NCBI GenBank assembly: GCA_031772625.1
Contig: CM062815.1
Span: 115,080,989-115,144,988 of the forward strand
From: Pinus tabuliformis
Taxonomy: Eukaryota; Streptophyta; Pinopsida; Pinales; Pinaceae
Direction: 5' to 3'
Length of the DNA stretch: 64,000 bases
Positions 56,971 to 64,000 of the stretch are shown piece after piece (positions within the stretch are counted from its first letter, which is position 1; every line of letters starts with the position of its first letter). A program made the translations under genes and the position numbers. Under the pieces are notes generated by a model. It did no database searches and was not told the DNA's origin. It saw only the letters and a list, made by a program, of their open reading frames with translations.

Positions 56971-57980
56971 CATTGAGATTAGTCCATGTGAACTTTGGAA
57001 TCAAAGGTTTTCTCATCTACATTTCAAAATACTTTCAACTTTAAATTCCATAGTAAATGGAATTCTGAATTTGAAGGAGGATCATGAAGGTGTCTACAAG
57101 GGATGTGCATTGGGCAATAATACCAAGAGACCATTCGGAAGCAGTGCTTCACGGTCAAAAGAAATCTTGGATCTCATTCAGTATGATGTGTATGGCCTTA
57201 TGACTCCAAAATCACTTGGACACTATATATACTATGTCACATTCATAGGTGATCATTAAAGAAAAATCTGGGTTTACTTAATGAAAACCAAGGATGAAGT
57301 ATTTACAAAATTTCAAGAATTCAAGGCTGAAGTAGAGAACCTTATAGAAAGAAGAATCAAGATACTGAGATCTGATAAAGGAGGATAATATACATCCAAA
57401 GAGATTATAGCATTCTATAAGGAGTTTGGGATTAAGAGGGAGCTGATAGTCCCATACAATTCCGAACAAAATGGAGTCGCATAAATAAAGAACAGATCCA
57501 TTGAAGAAAGTGTAAAAGCAATATTACACGATCAAGATATACCTAAGTTTATGTGGGGAGAGGCAATAAATACAATGGTCTACATTCAAAATCGAAGTTC
57601 TCACATATCTATAGATAACAAGACATTGGAAGAAGTATTCACTGGGAAGAATCCATCTATAGATCATCTATGAATCTTTGGGTGTCATATGTATATTCAT
57701 ATACCAAAGGACAAAAGAAAGAAGTTGGATCCTTCCGATATGAAGGGAATATTTGTTGGGTATAGTAACTCATCAAAGTCCTATAGAATCGATATGAAAT
57801 ATGGACATCACATTGAAGTTAGTTTTGATGTCATATTTGATGAGAGTATAGCATTCAAGAAGTCAAAATAACTTTCCATAGATTTTGATGATGAAGAAAT
57901 TCTGATATTTGAAGAGGAAGTTGACAATAAAGGAGAAGGATCACACCATGAAGAAGAAGGCCCAAGTGAACCTGTTCAAT
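56971..57980 (+). pseudogene. Integrase of element F
   Basis: The pre-integrase zinc region is degenerate (ELWNQRFSHLHF then CALGN). Catalytic Asp is in LIQYDVYGLM and Asp in ILRSDKGG, but the Glu codon is a TAA stop: NSEQNGVA is followed by stop and then IKNRS, where the family has ERKNR. Other stops occur near 57259, 57387 and 57673. Downstream conserved sequence FGCHMYIHIPKDKRKKLDP supports the assignment. Confidence 0.87.
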
Positions 57981-59640
57981 CCGTGTTCATTCCCAAAACA
58001 AGAAAAATACCTAATTGGTTGAAATCCACACTACTTGATGCAGAAGGTCATGGGGAAGCACAAGGATCATTTAGAGAAAGTAAGAGACCCAAGAAATATT
58101 ATGGGTATGTTGCATACATGACAAAATTTATAGAAGAAGAACCATCCACCTTTGAAAAGGTTGTATAACGTCGAGAATGGAAGGATGCCATGAATGAAGA
58201 GTATCAATCTATAATGAAGAATGGAGTCTAAGATATCGTACCTAGGCCCGAAGGAAAATATGTGGTTACTTCCAAGTGGATCTATAAGATCAAGCATGCA
58301 ACTGATGGAAGTATAGATAAGTATAAAGCAAGATTTGTGGCTAGAGGGTTCTTTCAACTTGAAGGCATCGACTATGAAGAAAAATTTGTTCCTATAGTAT
58401 GATATACAATGATTCGATCATTAGTCTCTCTGGCAGCAATGATGGGATGGAACATCCACCAAATGGATGTCAAGACTACGTTTTTGAATGGCACTATAGA
58501 TGAAGAAGTCTATATAGAACAACACTTGGGATTTGAAGTCAAATATAGGAAGGCATATGTTTGCAGATTGAAGAAAGCATTATATGGCCTCAAGAAAGCA
58601 ACAAGGGCATGGTATGCTAGACTGGATGCATACCTGTAGAAAATAGGCTTCACAAAACGTTATGCTGACTCAAAGCTTTATATTAAGGTTGTAAACAATG
58701 AACCTGTAATTAGTCCTCTATATGTAGATGATGTTATATTGACAGGTGTTGAAGGTTGAATTGAAGAATGTAAGAAGCAACTAGAAACAGAATTTGACAT
58801 GAAGGATCTTGGGCTAATGCATTACTATTTGGTACTAGAAGTTTGGAAAGGACCAAATGAAATCTATTTGGGTCAAGGAAAGTATGTGATTGAGATTCTA
58901 AAGAAGTTTGACATGATGGAATGTAAACCTATGACCACTCCGATGATCACAAACATGAAGAGACTGAGGAGTTCTGAATTAAGCCCTATGGATCCTTCAA
59001 GGTATAGAGAACTTGTTGGATCATTAATGTACTTGGTGAATACTCGATAAGACATATGTGTTACAGTAAATGTACTCATTCAATTCCAAGTGGAGAAGAA
59101 TCATGATCATTGGATAGAAGAAAAGCATATTCTGAGATATCTACAAGGAACCATCAACTACTGTCTGAAATATGATAGAAGGAATGATTTCCAATTAATT
59201 GGTTATGCAGATTCTGACTGGGGAGGAAGTGAATAGGATGGAAGAAGCACTATAGGAGGATGTTACATTTTAGGATCCTCCATGGTCTCATGGAAGAGAA
59301 AAAAGCAAGACATCGTTGCTTTGAGTAGTGTTGAGGCTAAATATGTTACAGAATTTGAAGTAAGCAGAGAAGCAATACAGTTAAGGAAGTTGTTATCTGA
59401 CTTGCCTAAAGGACCCATGAACCCTAAAATGATAATTTGTGATAACACCAGTTGTATTTATTTTTCTGAGGATCCAATGTTCCATGGAAAGACAAAGCAC
59501 ATCAACAACAAGTATCACTATATTAGAGGCTAGTACAAAATGGTGTGTTGCAGCTATAGTATATCTCCACTGATGAACATGTAGATGACATATTGACGAA
59601 ATAACTTCCAAACAAGATGCTTGTATACTTAAGGGACAAG
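57981..59640 (+). pseudogene. Reverse transcriptase and RNase H of element F
   Basis: RT: SKWIYKIKHATDGSIDKYKARFVARGF, MDVKTTFLNGTIDEEVYIEQ, LKKALYGLKKATRAWY and active site YVDD (about 58723-58734). RNase H: GYADSDWGG (Asp), LSSVEAKYV (Glu), ICDNTS (Asp), and KTKHIN. In-frame stops are spread through it (for example 58401, 58637, 58758, 59048, 59235, 59531). It follows the copia order after integrase. Confidence 0.93.
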
Positions 59641-60116
59641 TTTGGTTTGGTGGATTTGTCCTCCCTAATTGAGAGGGAGAGAAAGACACTAAATTCTTGT
59701 CTTCACTTGGGAAGAAATAATGGAGGATTGGTAGAAATTTGGCATTCGATACTCTTTGAGATTGTGGTAGGGAATTCAAGACAAGAGTAGTCATGGATCA
59801 ATATTATTTGAGGATTAGCTACCCAAGATAAGAATAGTGCAATGGTAGTTCATACTCTGTGAACACCTGGATGGGGTATGTACCTTGGGAGACAATGATG
59901 ATGGTTTATATACATCATTGGTCTCACCAACATTGTGCTCTGATCTTGTGGAGAGATAAAGTTGCTAGACAAGGCCTTTTTATGTGACAATGTTGGTTAA
60001 TATGATGCTAGACAGATGGGTTACCAATTCGACTCTTCTTATGAGATCTCTTCAAATTGAGAATTACCATGTACCTCTTATGAATACCTCCCTAGTTAAG
60101 AGAGAGTGTTGAAGAA
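59641..60116 (+). other. 3' untranslated region of element F
   Basis: No ORF. It ends in the purine run AGTTAAGAGAGAG just before the 3' LTR, the polypurine tract used to prime second-strand synthesis. Confidence 0.7.
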
Positions 60117-61130
60117 TGTGTAACTAGGTTCAGTCTTCATAAGTGTGAAATGTATTCTTGTAAATATAAAATGAAAAGAAATTATTATTATTATTGGAGC
60201 ATGGGTTTCATTCTCAAGTTCTTTTATTTTATAGGTCAAGCACCCATTAGGTGCTTCTAGGGTTTTTCCTAGGTATAAGAGTCATTATCATATATTGAAG
60301 ATCCTATGGGCACATTGTAAATTGTAAAGAAAAAATTATTTTGTCTTTAAAGTGTCAAAATACCTCCAAGATCAAGTCAGCCTAATGAGTTTTCAAGTCG
60401 GACTACATGAAGAGCCATGTCTAACCTTAAAGAAGCCTATATATAAGAGGAACTTGCCCTCCATTTAGATCACTCACTCACCCATCTCTTATGCGAATAA
60501 GTAGAATAAGAATAAGTCAAAGAAGGAAGTGTGAAGAAGAGGAAGTCGAAGAAGTCGAAGTGTTTCTAGGCCTATTCTATTCTTCTGGGAAGATCGAAGT
60601 TAGGGTTTTTGCATTGGGATCTCTATTGGTTTGATTTTGGAAGCAGAAGAGAAGGGAAGGGAATCGAAGGTCTCTTAGGGAATATTACTGGCCCTATGAC
60701 TCAATTGAAGCCAAGTGAAGTCAAGGGGAAGGCTATTAGAGGGAGATCGAAGTCTCCTAGGGAAGCAGTAGTAGTTACAACAGTTGTTGTGAAGAAGAAT
60801 TTTGGATCCACTGGGAGGTCAAAGAGATTGCAATAGGAGGTTGTGGTAGACTTTATATTGGAGGGTATTTGTTTGAGTCTATGTCATGGTATTCATTAAT
60901 TGAAATATCTGAAAGATAAAGAAGATATTTTCAGGTTTTCCCCTTAAGAGGAGGGGTTTTGGCCCTGGCTTGCAGCTTATATTTTGTGTCACTATTCTTA
61001 CTGTTTTGGTAGTTGTTTGATGTATTGCACATTGGAATAATAAAGAAAAAATATTATAAGTAAAAGGTAGCACAAGGATTTATCAAGTTAAGAGAATTAA
61101 CATATTCATTTCCCTACTGAATTCTCAACA
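60117..61130 (+). repeat. 3' LTR of element F
   Basis: TGTTGAAGAA at the start, TTCTCAACA at the end. TATA box CTATATATAA at 60437-60446. It aligns along its length with 55372-56394 with scattered substitutions and small indels. Confidence 0.93.
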
Positions 61131-61286
61131 AGCAACATTAGAGTTTTTTTTTTATTCTGCTACTTCTCCTTCAACATACTCCATTACATCATGTTCCTCA
61201 AGAGTAATATCCAATCTTTCCTTCCAAGGGTAGAAATTCGAAGCATCAATCAACTTCTCTTCATTCTTGAAGTAAGAAGAAGACAT
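61131..61286 (-). pseudogene. Copia gag N-terminus of element E
   Basis: ATG at 61284-61286 on the minus strand. The start reads MSSSYFKNEEKLIDASNFY, then PWKERLDITLEEHDVMEYV, the standard beginning of a plant copia gag. A stop and a poly-A-derived stretch near 61140-61160 suggest a small insertion. The gene continues at 55371 and then 14676 once F and C are removed. Gag would form the virus-like particle. Protease, integrase and RT of E are not in the window. Confidence 0.85.
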
Positions 61287-61540
61287 CTTGATCTACTCAA
61301 GCAAATTTCAGTAGCAAATAGAAGGGGTAACAAATGATATTTCAAAAAGAAATGAACAACAAATAGAAGAGACAACAAGTGATATTTTAGCAGAAAATGA
61401 GCAATAGAAGGGACAAAAAGTGATATATCAGCAGAAAATGAGCAGCGAATAGAAGGGACAACAAGTGACATTTCAGCAACAAATGAGGAGGGAGAATCTC
61501 TTGTCTTCTTAGGCTTGTCTTCACCAAAGCTCTGATACCA
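61287..61540 (-). repeat. Leader of element E with tandem repeats and primer site
   Basis: The primer site, complement TGGTATCAGAGC, is at 61529-61540. Between it and the gag ATG, four diverged units of about 45 bp (61306-61490) carry ATAGAAGGGACAACAAGTGA and AGCAGAAAATGAG. The array is in the 5' untranslated leader of the minus-strand transcript. Confidence 0.75.
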
Positions 61541-61543
61541 TTT

Positions 61544-62660
61544 TGAAATTTTATGCTCTATGTTGTAACAATTACTTATTATGAATCTTCTTTTTGCTAC
61601 AATATCAATTAAGAAATTGTAGATAGAACATAAACCATATGCACAATAGAAGACAACTAAGAACACAATGAGACACATATAATTTAGGTCCAATGACCAA
61701 GGGAAAACCCACATGGGGAAACCGAACCAAATTATTCTTCTATTAGAAATCAATTGTTCAGAAAAGAAACAAAATACAATGAGATATCAAGAGAATGAGT
61801 AAGTTCACTTGAATCTGAACTAACTGTAGCAAGAATATCTCTGGTAGCAACAACTGATGCAAACACTAAATTAATTTGGCTCACAAAGTTATGCTCTTAC
61901 TCTCCAAGTCTCTCTCTTTCTCTCTCTCAATCCTTCTCTAGTCTCTCCAACCCTCTCTTTCACAAGTTTGAATTCTCCTTTCACAAAGCACAAGTAACTC
62001 ACAAAGGAGGAGTAACTCACATGCCTTGAGGAAGAGTAGCATATGCCAATTTAGGGAGAGGTATCGATGCCTTGTAACTCATGCCATAAAGGAGAGAGGT
62101 ATGCATGCCTCGTAACTCATGCCAAAAAGGAGAAACGAACACATGCCTTGTAGGAGAGAGTGTAATATATGCATTGAAGAGTGTGTAAGAGGAATCTTTT
62201 ATGACGAGACTTTAACGATTGTGAGTGTAAGAGGAGTGAAACGAATTCATTAAGAGAGAAAGAGAGAGAGTAATGCTTCATTAAGGTGAGAGAGAGTTAT
62301 GAGTGCCATCAAAGAGAGAGAGAGAGAGAGGTGTGAAGTGGCATGATTGAGTGCCAAGTAGGAAAAGTGACATGTCTTTTATTTTTTATAATAATATTCT
62401 AATATAATAAGGATAATAATAATATTGATGATTGAATAAAAATTGAACGATTAAGATTGCTTAAGGATAAGTTAAGTCATTTTCCATCATCTATACTTGA
62501 TTACCAATTGAAGTAAGGTGAAATACTATTTTTGGAAAGTCATGCTTGAAATGATAGACATGACTTTCTATTTTTAGAAAGTCACTCTAGAATTGTTGGA
62601 AATGAAATTTTATTCAAGGAAATCCATCCCTTAGCTGCCAATTTTCAACAACAGCCTAAC
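61544..62660 (-). repeat. 5' LTR of element E (right end uncertain)
   Basis: The inner end, TGAAATTTTATG, starts 3 bp from the primer site. A block with CAAGGGAAAACCCACATGG near 61698-61716 resembles other copia LTRs in the window. It includes CT-rich (61910-61950) and GA-rich (62255-62325) simple repeats. The outer end is not fixed because the partner LTR is not seen; 62660 is only a guess from the change in sequence character. Confidence 0.45.
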
Positions 62661-63305
62661 TAATTCTAAAGTCAACCAATATGCAACTCATCACATTTTA
62701 TATTTGCATCATGTACTTGATTGAGATAGAAATAATTTTGTTTACAAGTTGGAAAATTATTATTTCAAATCACTTTGTTTCAAGCACATTTTATTTAGTT
62801 ATTCAAGTACTTTTATTTCAAGTTTTTTCATTTCCAAGTACTTTACTTTTCCTTGAAGCATCTATTTGGATTATTGGCATTGGTCTCTTTATTGATCATA
62901 TATTTACGTTGTTGAATTATTTCATTAATTGGTTTGGAACTCTTATATATGTTTTTCATGAATGATATGTCATTCCTATGTACTTGAAAAATCATTTCTT
63001 ATTTTGAAGCACATGTGATGGTATATCTTATTAATAATGAATTGTAAATTGTTTTAAGTCATATTAACTCCTAGAATTGGTTTAGCATAAAACTAATGAA
63101 GCCTTGGTTTTCTTCTTTATGGATTACCCCCCTTGGCTTCGCTAAAATTTAGCCTAGACTGAGGAGTTGGGAATTAGGTGACAACTCCAACTTGCAACTT
63201 GCCCCCAAGGCCACACCAAGTGGAGTTAGAGACTTTCTCTAGGATAATCCTGGGTGTGGATTTAGGCAGCAACACGCCCAAAGTTTGATATAATGTTTTG
63301 ATTTG
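62661..63305. other. Unassigned AT-rich sequence
   Basis: No gene or element landmark recognised. The open plus-strand stretch at 62681-62965 reads as a Phe/Ile/Leu-rich string from T-rich DNA, which I do not regard as a gene. A short GC-richer part lies at 63125-63260. Confidence 0.4.
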
Positions 63306-63545
63306 AAGGAGCCTGATATACATTTTAGATAGTTGGCACAACTTAAATAGACTAAAAAATCAGAGGCTTACATCATAGAATTTAAATAGATAACAGTCAT
63401 GGTGACATACATATTCAAACAAAGATTAATTATGCTTTTCACAAAAGGGTTAGACAAACAATCACATGGCTAGGTGAAGGATTTTAGAGCTACAACCCTG
63501 TGGGAGGCCATCACCAAGACTCGAGATATGGGAGGTGCAACACCA
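63306..63545 (+). pseudogene. Gypsy gag relic
   Basis: On the plus strand, a decayed frame carries QKGLDKQSHG, then stop, then VKDFRATTLWEAITKTRDM. This matches the end of the retrotransposon gag domain in chromovirus-type gypsy elements, where a GL..xLRGWVKA and TLxEAIxxTRDM pattern is usual. Stops and small shifts break it. No pol follows in the window. Confidence 0.5.
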
Positions 63546-63559
63546 AAAGTGAAGACTAT

Positions 63560-64000
63560 TGATTTTTCAGGATTTCCTATACTGATAATTACTTCCAATG
63601 ATATCTTCATTATTTATCTTGTGTAACTTCATCATTAATAAATTATACATAGGAAATATTCAACATTAAAAACATCAACAATATTAGAAACATGAAGAGA
63701 CAACCAAACACAAGAGACACAAAATTTATCTTGGGAAAACCCCAAACCAAGGGAAAAACCCAGCAACATTTTCTTAGATAATTTTTCCATTTCAACAAGG
63801 AATAAAATCTAAATTTTCTAGAAAAATAAAGTCAAACTAACCAATTACCAAACCCAAGTCAAACTTGGTCAAATTGTATTCTCATCCAATCAAATTGATG
63901 CTCAAGTAACTTAGCCCTGCCTCATCTACTTAGGCCAAAATTTGGCCTCCTTCTACACCTAGAAAAACTCGGTCTGCTTTCCTAGAACTTTACCTATAAA
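63560..64000 (-). repeat. Possible copia LTR part at the right edge
   Basis: The block CTTGGGAAAACCCCAAACC at 63732-63750, followed by AAGGGAAAAACCCAG, resembles the equivalent block of the LTRs of G and E. Neither end of the LTR nor a primer site can be seen, so the call rests on this one similarity. Confidence 0.3.

Larger units (their letters stand above)
55372..61130 (+). mobile_element. Element F: gag-less Ty1/copia retrotransposon
   Basis: LTRs 55372-56394 and 60117-61130 are flanked by a perfect AGCAA duplication (55367-55371 and 61131-61135). Internal order protease, integrase, RT, RNase H is the copia order. There is almost no space for gag between primer site and protease. LTR divergence is visible (about 5 differences in the first 67 bases), so it is older than B, C or D. 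Pol has well over ten in-frame stops. It is inserted in the gag of element E. Confidence 0.95.

Noticed and set aside
62681..62965. Membrane protein ORF near the right edge
   Set aside because: T-rich DNA yields Phe/Leu/Ile-rich frames by chance; no conserved motif or context supports a gene.
1..64000. Host protein-coding genes, rRNA or tRNA genes
   Set aside because: I looked for exon-like frames outside the elements and for tRNA/rRNA signatures and found only tRNA-complementary primer sites.

Overview
The window looks like repeat-dense intergenic DNA from a land plant with a large genome. I see no host protein gene, rRNA or tRNA. Nearly all of it is nested LTR retrotransposons of the Ty3/gypsy (Metaviridae-type) and Ty1/copia (Pseudoviridae-type) classes. 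Plant origin is inferred from Athila-like and Tat-like pol sequences, tRNA-type primer sites, TATA-driven LTRs and plant-mobile-domain-like accessory ORFs. The sequence alone does not fix the species.

Layout, left to right. A (1-3863, +): 3' end of a gypsy element, with the integrase tail, a noncoding tail and a 2.6 kb LTR that carries a 181-codon ORF. I (3864-4703, +): tail and 3' LTR of another element, cut by A on its left and ending where H begins. H (4704-13368, -): a gag-only element with 3.47 kb LTRs, the left one truncated, and no protease, RT or integrase. G (13369-14437, -): one copia-type LTR with its primer site. E (14438-14676, 55339-55371 and 61131 to about 62660, -): an old copia gag and 5' LTR, split by two insertions.

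C (14677-55338, -) is an Athila-like gypsy element inserted in the gag of E, with target duplication CTTCT. C was itself hit twice. B (21452-32843, -; duplication GGTAG/GGTAA) lies in its integrase. D (36133-51627, +; duplication GGCCT) lies in its gag region. Without the inserts C is about 13.8 kb, in the order gag, protease, RT, RNase H, integrase and then a long 3' ORF in env position. F (55372-61130, +; duplication AGCAA) is an older, gag-less copia element that also entered E, 33 bp from C. Beyond E are a small gypsy gag relic and a possible further copia LTR.

The most interesting feature is the RNase H arrangement. B and D have each lost catalytic aspartates in the native gypsy RNase H and carry a second, archaeal-type RNase H. 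In B it lies between protease and RT; in D it lies after integrase as a separate ORF behind a splice-acceptor-like site. C keeps a canonical RNase H and has no second one. D also has an antisense two-exon ORF (intron 47401-47493). C has a sense 3' ORF sharing a GLP-type motif with it. A has an ORF inside its LTR. A, B and C share a paired motif in their 3' noncoding region. All pol genes here carry in-frame stops or frameshifts, so I read the copies as inactive.
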